A stretch of 64,000 nucleotides of DNA from Dactylosporangium vinaceum (GTDB lineage Bacteria > Actinomycetota > Actinomycetes > Mycobacteriales > Micromonosporaceae): NCBI RefSeq assembly GCF_019904175.1, contig NZ_CP061913.1, positions 11,036,001 through 11,100,000 of the forward strand, in the 5' to 3' direction. The position numbers and the translations under genes were made by a program. Under the pieces are notes generated by a model, which saw only the letters and a program-made list of their open reading frames with translations, ran no database searches and had not been told where the DNA came from. Of the stretch, positions 1-8,398 are shown piece by piece. The first letter of the stretch is position 1, and each line of letters opens with the position of its first letter.

Positions 1-244
1 GGCGGCGATGGCCGAGCCGGCCGCGGCCGAGCGGGCCACCGGCTACGTGACCGGCGGGATATCCCCGGTCGGCCAGCGCTCCCGGCTGCCGATCGTGATC
101 GACGCCTCGGCCGAGGAGCTGGCCACGATGTACGTCTCCGGCGGCCGCCGCGGCCTGCAGATCGAGCTCGCCCCGGCCGACCTGGTACAGGTCACGGGCG
201 CGACCCTGGCGCCGATCGCGTCGCGGCCGACGGCATCGTCGTGA
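1..244 (+). CDS. YbaK/EbsC-type aminoacyl-tRNA deacylase, C-terminal part (5' end outside window)
   Basis: Only the last 80 or so residues are present and the reading frame runs open to the left edge, so the gene is cut by the window and not broken in the genome. The visible part has the glycine-rich [13 protein letters not shown] stretch, a buried [10 protein letters not shown] strand-helix and the closing [17 protein letters not shown] segment, which are characteristic of the C-terminal half of the YbaK/ProX Cys-tRNA(Pro) deacylase family. These proteins hydrolyse mischarged aminoacyl-tRNAs in the cytoplasm. The family call rests on a partial sequence; substrate specificity cannot be told. 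The next gene begins 4 nt after the stop on the same strand, so the two may be co-transcribed. Confidence 0.75.
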   Translation, partial: AAMAEPAAAERATGYVTGGISPVGQRSRLPIVIDASAEELATMYVSGGRRGLQIELAPADLVQVTGATLAPIASRPTASS

Positions 245-248
245 AACC

Positions 249-554
249 ATGACGGCCGTGCGGGCATCGGACGAGGACCGGCGACGCGTGATCGGTGTGC
301 TCCAGCGGCACACCGAGGAGGGCCGCCTGACCCTGGAGGAGTTCTCCGACCGGGTCGGGACCGTGTATGCGGCGAAGACCCTGGACGACCTGCGCGCGGC
401 CGTCGTCGATCTGCCGGCGATCACCTCGCTGAAGAAGCCGGCGCCGACACCGCCGCCGGCCGCGTCGGCGCACGACCGCCAGCTGCTACTGACCTTCGGG
501 CTGGCGATCGCCGCCGTGGTGATCATCGGGATCATCTACGCCCTGCTGAAGTGA
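249..554 (+). CDS. DUF1707 protein with one C-terminal membrane segment
   Basis: The protein has 101 residues. Residues about 4-55 form a DUF1707 domain (RASDEDRRRVIGVLQRHTEEG and RLTLEEFSDRVGTVYAAKTL), a short helical module common in actinobacteria and usually attached to a membrane segment. A proline/alanine linker follows, then a hydrophobic helix at about residues 78-100 ending at the C-terminus, so the domain should face the cytoplasm. The function of DUF1707 is unknown. The start is the ATG 4 nt after the upstream stop. The last 69 nt overlap, in antisense, the 3' end of the converging ABC exporter gene. Confidence 0.8.
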   Translation: MTAVRASDEDRRRVIGVLQRHTEEGRLTLEEFSDRVGTVYAAKTLDDLRAAVVDLPAITSLKKPAPTPPPAASAHDRQLLLTFGLAIAAVVIIGIIYALLK

Positions 555-2273
555 CAGGCCGTGCCACGAGCGCCACAGCGCGGCGTAGGCCCCGCCGGCC
601 GCGACCAGCTCGTCGTGGCTGCCCAGCTCGCTGATCCGGCCGTCCTCGACGACGGCCACCCGGTCGGCGTCGTGCGCGGAGAAGAGCCGGTGCGCGATCG
701 CGATGACCGTGCGCCCCTCGAGGGCCCCGGCCAGCGACCGCTCCAGGTGACGGGCCGCCCGCGGGTCGATGAGCGACGTCGCCTCGTCCAGGACGAGCGT
801 GTGCGGGTCGGCCAGCACCAGCCGGGCCAGGGCCAGCTGCTGGGCCTGGGCGGGCGACAGCGACAGGTCCGCGGTGTCCAGCCCCTCGGGCAGCGCGAGG
901 GCCCAGTCCAGCGCGTCCACCGTCTCCAGCGCGGCGCACAGCTCGGCGTCGGTCGCACCCGGCCGGGCGAGCGTCAGGTTGTCGCGGAGGCTGCCGATGA
1001 ACACGTGGTGCTCCTGGGTGACGAGCGCGACGTGGCCGCGCAGCTCGTCGAGGGGCAGTGCCTCCAGGGGTACCGTCCCGAGCTCGACCGCGCCCGCCCG
1101 CGGCGCGTGGACGCCGGCGAGCAGCCGCCCGAGCGTTGACTTGCCGGCTCCCGAGGGCCCGACCATGGCGAGCCGCTCCCCGGGCCGCACGGCCAGGTCA
1201 ATGCCGTGCAGGACGTCGCGGCCGTCCACATAGGAGTACCGCACGTCCCGAGCCACCAGCACCTCGTCCACCGGCTTCGGCCCGTCCGCGGGCACCGGGG
1301 CCCCGGCCGCCGCCCGCACCCCGATGACCCGGGCGAACGACGCCTGGCCGAGCTGCAGCATGTCGATGTAGCTGAGGATGCGGTCGAGCGGGTCGATTAT
1401 CGACACGAAGTAGAGCACCGCGGCCGTCACCTGCCCGACCGAGGCCCACCCCTCCATCACGAACCAGCCGCCGGCCAGCAGCGCGACAGCGGCCGGCACC
1501 GCGTAGCCGAACTCGGAGAGCGGGAACCAGAGCGTGCGCAGCTTCAGCGTGTACATCGCGGCCGCGTAGGTGCCCTCCAGCTGCTCCTGCGTCCGCCGGA
1601 TCCGCCGCTGCTGCCAGCCGAGGGTCTCCACGGTCCGCGCGCCCTCGACCGTCTCGGCCAGTCCGTCGGCCATCCGGGCCAGGGCCGCCGTCTCGCGCAG
1701 ATATCCGGCGTTGGCGCGGTTGAAGTACCACCGCGAAGAAAGGTAGATGACAGGCACGCCGACGAGCGCGGGCAGCAGCAGGATCGGCCCGACCAGACCC
1801 ACGGCGGCGAGCGTCAGCAGCATCTGCAGCCCGCTGACGACGATCATGGGCAGCGCGATCTGGACGGAGTCCGACGTCTGCGCCACGTCCCGCGAGGCCC
1901 GGCTGAGCAGGTCGCCCGTCCCGGCCCGCTCCACCGTTGACAGCGGGATCGCCAGCACGCCGTCGACGAACTCCTCGCGCAGCCGGGCCAGCACCCGCTC
2001 GGCCAGCTGTGCCGCCGCGACCCGCGCGCAGCGCACCAGCACCGCCTGCGCGACCACGAACCCGGCGATGGCCAGCGCGATCCGGTCGACGGTCACGGTC
2101 GAGGTGCCCGCGGCCACCCGCTCGACGAGCAGGCCCAGCAGCGGCGGTGCGGCCAGCCCGGCGGCAGCCCCCGTCACGTGCAGGGCCAGCACCCCGGCCA
2201 GCCGCCCCGGATAGTCGGTGAACAGCGCCCGCAGATAGGCCCGCACCTGCGGCCGCGACGCGATCGGCAGCAC
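486..2273 (-). CDS. ABC exporter half-transporter, catalytic-type subunit
   Basis: A 595-residue fused permease-ATPase of the type IV exporter (MsbA/TM287-288-like) class. The N-terminal 300 residues hold the six-helix transmembrane domain and the C-terminal 240 residues the nucleotide-binding domain. Walker A is canonical (GPSGAGKST), Walker B is VLDEAT with the catalytic Glu, and the H-loop is IAIAHR. The ABC signature is degenerate: LSPAQAQQ replaces LSGGQ. It starts with a GTG one base after the stop of the partner gene, so the two are translationally coupled and should form a heterodimer. The substrate is unknown. The tail after about residue 570 is hydrophilic and is encoded in the region overlapping the converging DUF1707 gene. 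Confidence 0.9.
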   Translation of the reverse strand: MLPIASRPQVRAYLRALFTDYPGRLAGVLALHVTGAAAGLAAPPLLGLLVERVAAGTSTVTVDRIALAIAGFVVAQAVLVRCARVAAAQLAERVLARLREEFVDGVLAIPLSTVERAGTGDLLSRASRDVAQTSDSVQIALPMIVVSGLQMLLTLAAVGLVGPILLLPALVGVPVIYLSSRWYFNRANAGYLRETAALARMADGLAETVEGARTVETLGWQQRRIRRTQEQLEGTYAAAMYTLKLRTLWFPLSEFGYAVPAAVALLAGGWFVMEGWASVGQVTAAVLYFVSIIDPLDRILSYIDMLQLGQASFARVIGVRAAAGAPVPADGPKPVDEVLVARDVRYSYVDGRDVLHGIDLAVRPGERLAMVGPSGAGKSTLGRLLAGVHAPRAGAVELGTVPLEALPLDELRGHVALVTQEHHVFIGSLRDNLTLARPGATDAELCAALETVDALDWALALPEGLDTADLSLSPAQAQQLALARLVLADPHTLVLDEATSLIDPRAARHLERSLAGALEGRTVIAIAHRLFSAHDADRVAVVEDGRISELGSHDELVAAGGAYAALWRSWHGLSLQQGVDDPDDHHGGDRQPEGQ

Positions 2274-2274
2274 C

Positions 2275-3969
2275 TCAGCCCTCCCCGCGGGTGACGGTGG
2301 CCGCGTACGCCGGGCAGCTGTCCAGCAGTTCCCGGTGCGGCCCGGTCGCGGCGACCCGGCCGTCGGCGTCGACGAAGGCCACCGTGTCGGCCCGGTCGAG
2401 CAGCAGGGGGCTCGTCGTGCAGACCACCGTCGTGCGCCCCTTGCGCCGCTGCGGCAGCCGCTCGGCGATCCGCGCCTCCGTGTGCGCGTCGACGGCGCTC
2501 GTCGGTTCGACGAGGACGAGCACCGGCGGGTCCAGGGCCAGCGCCCGGGCCAGCCGCAGCCGCTGCTGCTGCCCGCCGGAGAAGTCCCGCCCCCGCTCGG
2601 CGATCTCGGTGTCCAGCCCGTCCGGCAGCGCCTCGACGATGTCCACGGCGGCCGCGTCGGCGAGCGTGTCCCCGGCGCCGACCTCGTCGCGCAGCGGCCC
2701 GCGGAACAGCGTGGCGTCGTTGTCCGCGAGGAGGATGCGGCGCCGCACCTCTTCGAGCGCCATCGCCTTCAGCGGTACCCCGCGCACACGCACGTTCGAC
2801 GCCGGGTCCAGCAGCGCGAGGCGCTCCGCGATGGCCGCCGCGTCCTGCGGCCTGACCGCGGCCACGGCCGTGAGCCGGTGCTCCTGCACCAGCAGGCCGG
2901 AGTCGGGGTCGTCCAGGTCGCCCTCCTGGACCGGTACCGATGCCGCCGTTTCGGGAAAATCGGGCTCGACGCGCAGGACGGCCACCACCCGCCCGGCGGC
3001 CACCAGGCCCCGGGTCAGCTTCTGGGCAAACTCGGTGAGCGTCCGCAGCGGCCCGATCAGGAACGCCGCGTAGGCGTAGAAGGCCACCAGCTCGCCCGGC
3101 GAGATCCGCCCGCTCACCGCGAACCGCGCCCCCAGCCACGTGACGAGGGCGATGAAGCACCCGGGCAGCAGGATCTGCGCCGCCTCCAGCGTGGCCTCGA
3201 CCCGCGCCACCCGCACCCCGGCGAACCGCACCCGCTGCGACTCCACCCGATACCGCCGCGAGAACTCCTGCTCCCCGCCGACCCCGCGCAGCACCCGCAG
3301 CCCGGCCACGATGTCGGCGGCCCGCCCGGTGAGCTCCCCCGACAGTTCCCGCTGATGCCGCCGCCGCTGATGCAACGGCCGCAGCAGCACCCCGACGACC
3401 ACGACGAGCACCGGCACCCCGAGCACGACCACGAGCCCGAGCGGCACCGACACCCGCAACAGCAGCGCGGTCACCACGACGATCGCCACGACCGACCCGC
3501 TGGCCCGGGCGGTGACGTCGATGGAGTACCCGATGTGGTCGAAGTCGGTGGTCCCGATGCTCACCACTTCCCCGGCCGCCACCCGCTTCTGCAGCGCCGC
3601 CCCGAGCCGGGTTGCCTGCCGCGCCGTGACCTGCACGGTCCGGAACCCGGCGCTGAGAAAGTTCGAGACCGCGAACCGATGCCGCATGATCCCCGTGAAC
3701 GCCGTGGCGGCCCCGAGCCCGAGGACCGCCGTCCCGGCCCGGAGCAGCCCGCCGCGATCGTGCCGCGCGAGCGCATCCACCCCGCCCCCGATGGCCGCCG
3801 GGACGAGCGCCTGACTGACCATCCACAGCACGCCGAACGTCACACCACCGGCGATGAGCCCCAACTGCCCCCGCACGATCCAGACCAGATACCGAAACGC
3901 CGACCGGCTGTCCGGCTCCCCGGGCTCATCTTGAGGCAGTCTTCGCACAGCCCCCGACGGTAACCGCAC
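2275..3969 (-). CDS. ABC exporter half-transporter, subunit with degenerate ATPase site
   Basis: A 564-residue partner of the downstream exporter gene, with an N-terminal six-helix membrane domain (first helix near residues 33-55) and a C-terminal nucleotide-binding domain. Walker A is not recognisable: where GxxGxGKST should be, the protein reads AAVRPQDAAAIAERL. Walker B is altered too (VLVLVEPTS, with Val for the Mg-coordinating Asp). The signature FSGGQQQR is intact. Heterodimeric exporters often have one dead site; here the retained signature would complete the active site on the partner's intact Walker A. It starts with GTG. Substrate unknown; drug or peptide export is possible but not shown. 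Confidence 0.88.
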   Translation of the reverse strand: MRLPSGAVRRLPQDEPGEPDSRSAFRYLVWIVRGQLGLIAGGVTFGVLWMVSQALVPAAIGGGVDALARHDRGGLLRAGTAVLGLGAATAFTGIMRHRFAVSNFLSAGFRTVQVTARQATRLGAALQKRVAAGEVVSIGTTDFDHIGYSIDVTARASGSVVAIVVVTALLLRVSVPLGLVVVLGVPVLVVVVGVLLRPLHQRRRHQRELSGELTGRAADIVAGLRVLRGVGGEQEFSRRYRVESQRVRFAGVRVARVEATLEAAQILLPGCFIALVTWLGARFAVSGRISPGELVAFYAYAAFLIGPLRTLTEFAQKLTRGLVAAGRVVAVLRVEPDFPETAASVPVQEGDLDDPDSGLLVQEHRLTAVAAVRPQDAAAIAERLALLDPASNVRVRGVPLKAMALEEVRRRILLADNDATLFRGPLRDEVGAGDTLADAAAVDIVEALPDGLDTEIAERGRDFSGGQQQRLRLARALALDPPVLVLVEPTSAVDAHTEARIAERLPQRRKGRTTVVCTTSPLLLDRADTVAFVDADGRVAATGPHRELLDSCPAYAATVTRGEG

Positions 3970-4015
3970 TTCACCCCGGAACGCCTTACATTTTCCGCGG
4001 CCCGGGAGGGCTCGG

Positions 4016-4297
4016 CTAGCGGTCGACCTCGGTGAAGTCCCAGAACTGGGGTTTGCGGGCGACCAGGTGCGACGGCGGGTCGGCGAAGGGCTCCGGGGTG
4101 CTGCCGCGCCACTTGGAGATGACCACCAGGCGCTGGTCGGTCGAGGAGTAGACCTCGCTGCTCAGGTGCAGCGGGCTCACCTCCACGCGGGGCAGCATGG
4201 CGTCGCAGACCCAGGACAGGAGCTCTCCGAACGCCTCAGGGTGCGCCCGTACCTCCCACATGCGCACGATCACGGCGGTGGACTCTACTACCCCCAT
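4016..4297 (-). CDS. small ABM-like (ferredoxin-fold) protein downstream of tsaD
   Basis: A 93-residue cytoplasmic protein beginning one base after the tsaD stop, so probably the last gene of the tsaB-rimI-tsaD transcript. The pattern strand (AVIVRMWEVRA), helix (AFGELLSWVCDAMLP), two strands (SSEVYSS and QRLVVISKWRG) and a C-terminal PxxWDFTEVD strand resembles the dimeric ferredoxin-like fold of antibiotic-biosynthesis-monooxygenase (ABM) proteins. No catalytic residues can be assigned, and the family call comes from fold-like pattern only. It could be a stress or cofactor-binding protein. Function unknown. Confidence 0.6.
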   Translation of the reverse strand: MGVVESTAVIVRMWEVRAHPEAFGELLSWVCDAMLPRVEVSPLHLSSEVYSSTDQRLVVISKWRGSTPEPFADPPSHLVARKPQFWDFTEVDR

Positions 4298-4298
4298 G

Positions 4299-5342
4299 TC
4301 ACGCCGTCACAAGCGTGATCGGCATCGCCGAGTCCGACGGCAGGCCCAGCCGGCCGGGCTCGGCGCCGGAGGCGACCAGGTGGGAGCCGAGCGCGGCCAC
4401 CATCGCGCCGTTGTCGGTGCACAGGTTGGGGCGCGGGACGCGGACCGCGATGCCGTACTTCTCCGCCCGCTGCCCGGCCAACGCGCGGATCCGGGAGTTG
4501 GCCGCCACGCCGCCGCCGATGACGAGCGTCTCGATGCCGTGCTCCCGGCAGGCGTCGATCGCCTTGGCCGTCAGGACGTCGCAGACCGCCTCCTGGAAGC
4601 TGGCCGCCACGTCGTTGACCGGCACCGGCTCGCCGCTGCGCGCGCGGGCCTCGACCCAGCGGGCGACGGCGGTCTTCAGGCCGGAGAAGGAGAAGTCGAA
4701 GCGGTGCTCGGCCAGGTCGCGGGGGCCGGTGAGGCCGCGCGGGAACGGGATGACCACCTGGCCCTCGCGGGCCGCGCGGTCGATCGGCGGGCCGCCCGGG
4801 AACGGCAGGCCCAGGAGGCGGGCCACCTTGTCGAACGCCTCGCCGGCGGCGTCGTCGATGGTGGCGCCCAGCGGGGTCACGCCGGCGGCCAGGTCGTCGA
4901 CGCGCAGGAGCGAGGAGTGCCCGCCGGAGACCAGCAGGGCGATCGCGGGCTCGGGCAGGGCGCCGTGCTCGAGTGTGTCGACGGCCACGTGGGCGGCCAG
5001 GTGGTTGACGCCGTAGATCGGCTTGCCCGCGGCGAGCGCGTAGGCCTTGGCCGCGGCCACGCCGACCAGCAGGGCGCCGGCCAGGCCGGGGCCCGCGGTC
5101 ACCGCGATGGCGTCCACGTCGGCGAGCGTCACGCCGGCCCGGTCGAGGGCCCGTTGCACCGTCGGGACCATGGCCTCGAAGTGGGCCCGGCTGGCCACCT
5201 CGGGCACCACGCCGCCGAAGCGGGCGTGCTCGTCGACGCTCGACGCGATCTCGTCGGCGAGCAGCGTGTGCCCGCGGACGATCCCGACGCCCGTCTCGTC
5301 GCACGACGTCTCGATACCCAGAACCAAAGGCTCAGTCTTCAC
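4299..5342 (-). CDS. tsaD: tRNA N6-threonylcarbamoyladenosine transferase TsaD
   Basis: TsaD (Kae1/Gcp/YgjD) transfers the threonylcarbamoyl group to A37 of ANN-decoding tRNAs, working with TsaB and TsaE, whose genes lie nearby. The 347-residue length is normal. The N-terminus has the ASKHA start [11 protein letters not shown], the metal ligands are the two histidines of NHLAAH (His114, His118), the VSGGHSSL loop follows, and the C-terminal metal Asp lies in NLCTDNGAM. It overlaps the upstream rimI-like gene by 11 nt, so the two are translated from one mRNA. Cytoplasmic and normally essential. Confidence 0.97.
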   Translation of the reverse strand: MKTEPLVLGIETSCDETGVGIVRGHTLLADEIASSVDEHARFGGVVPEVASRAHFEAMVPTVQRALDRAGVTLADVDAIAVTAGPGLAGALLVGVAAAKAYALAAGKPIYGVNHLAAHVAVDTLEHGALPEPAIALLVSGGHSSLLRVDDLAAGVTPLGATIDDAAGEAFDKVARLLGLPFPGGPPIDRAAREGQVVIPFPRGLTGPRDLAEHRFDFSFSGLKTAVARWVEARARSGEPVPVNDVAASFQEAVCDVLTAKAIDACREHGIETLVIGGGVAANSRIRALAGQRAEKYGIAVRVPRPNLCTDNGAMVAALGSHLVASGAEPGRLGLPSDSAMPITLVTA

Positions 5343-5778
5343 GCATCATCACCAGTGCATCCGTGTTGCTGGGCTGGTAGTAGCCGCGGCGGATGCCGAC
5401 GGCCTCGAACCCGTACTCCGCGTAGAGCCGCTGCGCCGGGCCGTTGTCGACCGCGACCTCGAGCAGTACCTTCGGGGCGCCGCGGCGCTCGGCCTCGGCC
5501 AGCAGGGCCTCCAGCAGCCGGCGGCCGACCCCCCGGCGCTGCGCGTCCTTGCGCACGCCGATGTTCTGGACCCACGCCTCGTCGGGCGCCGTGACGGCCA
5601 GCCCGGCGTAGCCGACGATCCGCTCGCCGTCCAGCGCGACCAGGTAGTGGTGGCCGAGGGCCAGCTCGTTCCAGAACATGCCGGCCGACCAGCGCTCATC
5701 GCCGAACAGCTCGTCCTCGATCGGCAGCAGGTCCTCGATGTGGAACCAGCGCATCTCGGCCAGGACCGCGACGCTCAC
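5332..5778 (-). CDS. rimI: ribosomal-protein-alanine N-acetyltransferase RimI-like (GNAT)
   Basis: A 148-residue GNAT acetyltransferase. The acetyl-CoA pyrophosphate loop is [14 protein letters not shown] (about residues 76-89), preceded by the strand WVQNIGV and followed by [20 protein letters not shown], the usual RimI motif B. RimI acetylates the N-terminal alanine of ribosomal protein S18 in E. coli; in actinobacteria the substrate range may be wider. The gene sits between tsaB and tsaD with overlaps of 4 and 11 nt, the common order of this cluster, which supports the name. Confidence 0.9.
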   Translation of the reverse strand: MSVAVLAEMRWFHIEDLLPIEDELFGDERWSAGMFWNELALGHHYLVALDGERIVGYAGLAVTAPDEAWVQNIGVRKDAQRRGVGRRLLEALLAEAERRGAPKVLLEVAVDNGPAQRLYAEYGFEAVGIRRGYYQPSNTDALVMMRED

Positions 5779-6425
5779 TGCAGGGCCGGCTTACGCTCTC
5801 CGGGCAGCATCGCGTCCGGGCGGCGCAGGTACAGCGGCGTCAGGGTCTCCCCCGGCGCCTTGCCGCGCACCCGGTCGGCCGCGAGCTCGGCCAGGGCCAG
5901 GGCGGACGGGTAGCGCGGGCCGTCGACCGGCAGATGCAGCACCTCGGCGTACTTCTCCGCGCCGTCCCCCGCCGCGAGCGCGACGCCGTCGAGCGCGACG
6001 GCGTCCGGGCGGGCCACGTCCGGGCCGGCGATGCGCTGCCCGTCGGCGTACACGGCCCAGTAGATCTCCTTGCGCCGCGCGTCAGTGCCGACGAGCGCCC
6101 GGCCCGGCAGCCGCAGCCCGATCGCGTCGAGCGTGCACACCCCGTAGACGGGGATGGCGAGCGCGTGGCCGAGCGCGGCGGCGGTGACCATCCCGGCGCG
6201 CAGGCCGGTGAACGGGCCGGGGCCGACGCCCGCGACGACGGCGGCCAGGTCGCCGGGGGCCGCGCCGCTCTCGGCCAGGACGGCGTGGATCTGGGGCGCC
6301 AGCAGCTCACCGGCGCCGCGCGCGTCGATCGTGACCCGCTCCGCGAGCAGCGTGACCCCGTCATCGATCTTGGCCAGCGCCGCTGTCACCGCCGCCGTCG
6401 CCGTGTCCACCACCATCACCAGCAC
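5775..6425 (-). CDS. tsaB: tRNA threonylcarbamoyladenosine biosynthesis protein TsaB
   Basis: TsaB (YeaZ) is the inactive ASKHA homologue that dimerises with TsaD in t6A synthesis. The 216 residues begin LVMVVDTATAAVTAAL, contain the GPGPFTGLRAGMVTAAALG motif diagnostic of the family, and continue to a conserved VGTDARRKEIYWAVY. The start is GTG; a TAGAGT hexamer lies only 7 nt upstream, so the mRNA may be leaderless. It heads the tsaB-rimI-tsaD-ABM operon. In many relatives tsaE lies directly upstream; here tsaE is separated by a gene on the opposite strand. Confidence 0.95.
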   Translation of the reverse strand: MLVMVVDTATAAVTAALAKIDDGVTLLAERVTIDARGAGELLAPQIHAVLAESGAAPGDLAAVVAGVGPGPFTGLRAGMVTAAALGHALAIPVYGVCTLDAIGLRLPGRALVGTDARRKEIYWAVYADGQRIAGPDVARPDAVALDGVALAAGDGAEKYAEVLHLPVDGPRYPSALALAELAADRVRGKAPGETLTPLYLRRPDAMLPGERKPALQ

Positions 6426-6432
6426 GCAGCCA

Positions 6433-6460
6433 ACTCTAAAACCAGTTAACAGGGCCGCAA
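6433..6460 (-). promoter_or_regulatory. candidate tsaB promoter
   Basis: On the minus strand a TTGCGG hexamer is separated by 16 nt from TAGAGT, which ends 7 nt before the tsaB GTG. The geometry predicts transcription starting at or next to the start codon. No Shine-Dalgarno sequence fits in between. Confidence 0.45.
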
Positions 6461-6508
6461 CGAGAAGGCCCTAGCATCGGCGGCTATCGACGCCGGGAGA
6501 GAGCCGCC

Positions 6509-8398
6509 ATGACCGAACCGATCCTGGTCGTGGACATCGGGTCGTGGGCCCTGTCCGCCGCCGTAGTCCTGCCCGACCGGGTCCACCCGGTGCGCGAGCC
6601 GGTGAGCGGCGCACTGCGCTGGCCCGCGGCCAGTCCCGAGCGGCTCGGGGCCGCGCTGAGCGCGATCGCGACGGAGGCCAGGCCCGTCGCCCGGCTGGTG
6701 CTGAGCGCGCCTGTGACGTCCCGGGCCGCCGCGCTCGAAGCGTCAGCGCAGGCCGGCTTCCCCGACGCCGAACTGGTCCCGGACGCCGGCGCCGCCGTGC
6801 TGGATCCGCTGACGCTCCTGGAGGTGCCGGAGGGCGGATTCGTGCTCGTGTGCGACCTCGGGCAGACGTGGACTGTGACTGTTGCGCAGATGCAGCACGG
6901 CCGGCCGGTGTCGCTGAGCCAGGAGAGCTCCGGCAGCGGCCGCGACCTCGACGTCATGCTCGTCGCCGACCTGCGGGCCCAGCTCGCCCAGTGGGTCGAG
7001 CCCGCCTTCGCCGCCGGCGGCGACGTCAGCCTGCGGGCCAACCTCCACGCACTCGACGTCGTCCGGCGGCTCAAGCATCGCCTGGCCGACGTCATGGAAG
7101 CCGAGGAGGAGGTGGAGGCCGGGGTGCCGCCGTACCGGCTGGATCGCCGCCGCCTCGACCAGCTCACCGAGCCCGGAGCCCGGTGGCTGGTGGCGAGTGC
7201 CCGGGCGGTCGTGGCGCGGGCCGGCCTCGGTCCGAGTGACGTGGTGACAGTCCTGCTCGTCGGGGGCGCGGCCCGGCTGCCGGGGATCGGACCGGCGCTG
7301 CACAACGGCCTCGGGCGGCCGGTGACGCGGCCCGCGGATCCGGAGCTGGCGGTGTTGCGCGGCGCGGCGGCCTGGGTGCGCTCCCGTCCGGCCCGCACGG
7401 TGCCGGCCGAGCCACCGGCCTGGCGGGTGGAGCCGCTGACCTGGACCGTTCCCGGCGGGCGCGGGCGGCTGGTGCGCTGGCTGGTGCAGGAGGGTGAGGC
7501 GTACGGTCGCGACACCCTCTTGGCTCAGGTGCGCACAGCCGACGACAGCGTTTATGACCTCACGTCCGGCCGCAGCGAGGGCATCCTGCTGGAGCAGCGG
7601 GTCGCGGCCGGCGGCCTGATCGACTCGGGGATGGTGGCCGCGCACGCCCGCCTGGAGCCCGCGGGCGTCGAGCGGTTTCAGCTGGCCAAGCGCCATCGGC
7701 TCCGGGCCACCGGCGACTGGCTGCTCATGCCCGACCGGCGCACGCTCGTGGAGTGCTCGAGCGACGGCGAGTACGTCAAGGTGCGCACGATCGCCAGCGG
7801 CGCCCTCGTCGCCGAGCTGCGGCCGGGCCGCGGGACGAAGCAGAAGCGGCAGGCGCAGCTGGCGCTCGGGCCGGGGCAGCAGCTGGCGCTCGTGACGTGG
7901 GACGCCGAGGGCCACTTCAGCGTGTGGGACGTGTTCTCCGGACGGGTCACGGCGAGCTTCTCGGACGGGCACAAGCCGGATGCGGTACTGCTGAACGAGG
8001 CCGAGTGGCGCCTGGTGACAACCGGCGCCGGGGCGGCCCACGTGGGTCGCTACCGCCGGGACGTGGCGACGGTCTGGGACCTCAGCACCGGCGCCCGCCT
8101 GGACCGGATCGTGGGCGAGGACCTGTCCCGGCGGTTCACCGGCTACGCCGAGGCCAGCCAGGCCGACGCCTTCGCCCCGGAGATGAAGAGCCCGGACGGC
8201 CGGCTCTACGCGGCGGCGGCGGACGGCGCGCTGTCGGTCCGCGACCTGGAGACCGAGGCCGAGGTGTTCCGCACCGAGCTCGGCGCGGCCCGGCGGGTCA
8301 GCACCGCCTTCTGCCACGAGGGCCGGCACCTGCTGGTCCGCGGCACCGACGACGAGAGCACCTGGGTCGACGTCTACGAGGTGCTACAGCCCGCCTGA
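6509..8398 (+). CDS. actin-like (Hsp70-type) ATPase fused to a barrel-sandwich domain and a WD40-like propeller
   Basis: A 629-residue protein with three parts. Residues 1-300 look like an ASKHA/Hsp70-type nucleotide-binding domain: phosphate-1 loop VVDIGSWALS, phosphate-2 loop VCDLGQTWTV and adenosine loop LLVGGAARLPG. Residues about 316-380 read like a lipoyl/biotinyl-type barrel-sandwich hybrid (VRWLVQEGEAYGRDTLLAQV, then a TSGRSEGIL turn), but without the modifiable Lys. Residues about 405-629 carry repeated W-D blades (VTWDAEGHFSVWDVFSG, ATVWDLSTG), a WD40-like propeller. There is no signal peptide or membrane helix. A purine-rich GGGAGAGAG lies before the ATG. The domain combination is not one I recognise; function unknown. 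It reads against its tsa neighbours, overlapping the end of tsaE by 15 nt. Confidence 0.75.
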   Translation: MTEPILVVDIGSWALSAAVVLPDRVHPVREPVSGALRWPAASPERLGAALSAIATEARPVARLVLSAPVTSRAAALEASAQAGFPDAELVPDAGAAVLDPLTLLEVPEGGFVLVCDLGQTWTVTVAQMQHGRPVSLSQESSGSGRDLDVMLVADLRAQLAQWVEPAFAAGGDVSLRANLHALDVVRRLKHRLADVMEAEEEVEAGVPPYRLDRRRLDQLTEPGARWLVASARAVVARAGLGPSDVVTVLLVGGAARLPGIGPALHNGLGRPVTRPADPELAVLRGAAAWVRSRPARTVPAEPPAWRVEPLTWTVPGGRGRLVRWLVQEGEAYGRDTLLAQVRTADDSVYDLTSGRSEGILLEQRVAAGGLIDSGMVAAHARLEPAGVERFQLAKRHRLRATGDWLLMPDRRTLVECSSDGEYVKVRTIASGALVAELRPGRGTKQKRQAQLALGPGQQLALVTWDAEGHFSVWDVFSGRVTASFSDGHKPDAVLLNEAEWRLVTTGAGAAHVGRYRRDVATVWDLSTGARLDRIVGEDLSRRFTGYAEASQADAFAPEMKSPDGRLYAAAADGALSVRDLETEAEVFRTELGAARRVSTAFCHEGRHLLVRGTDDESTWVDVYEVLQPA

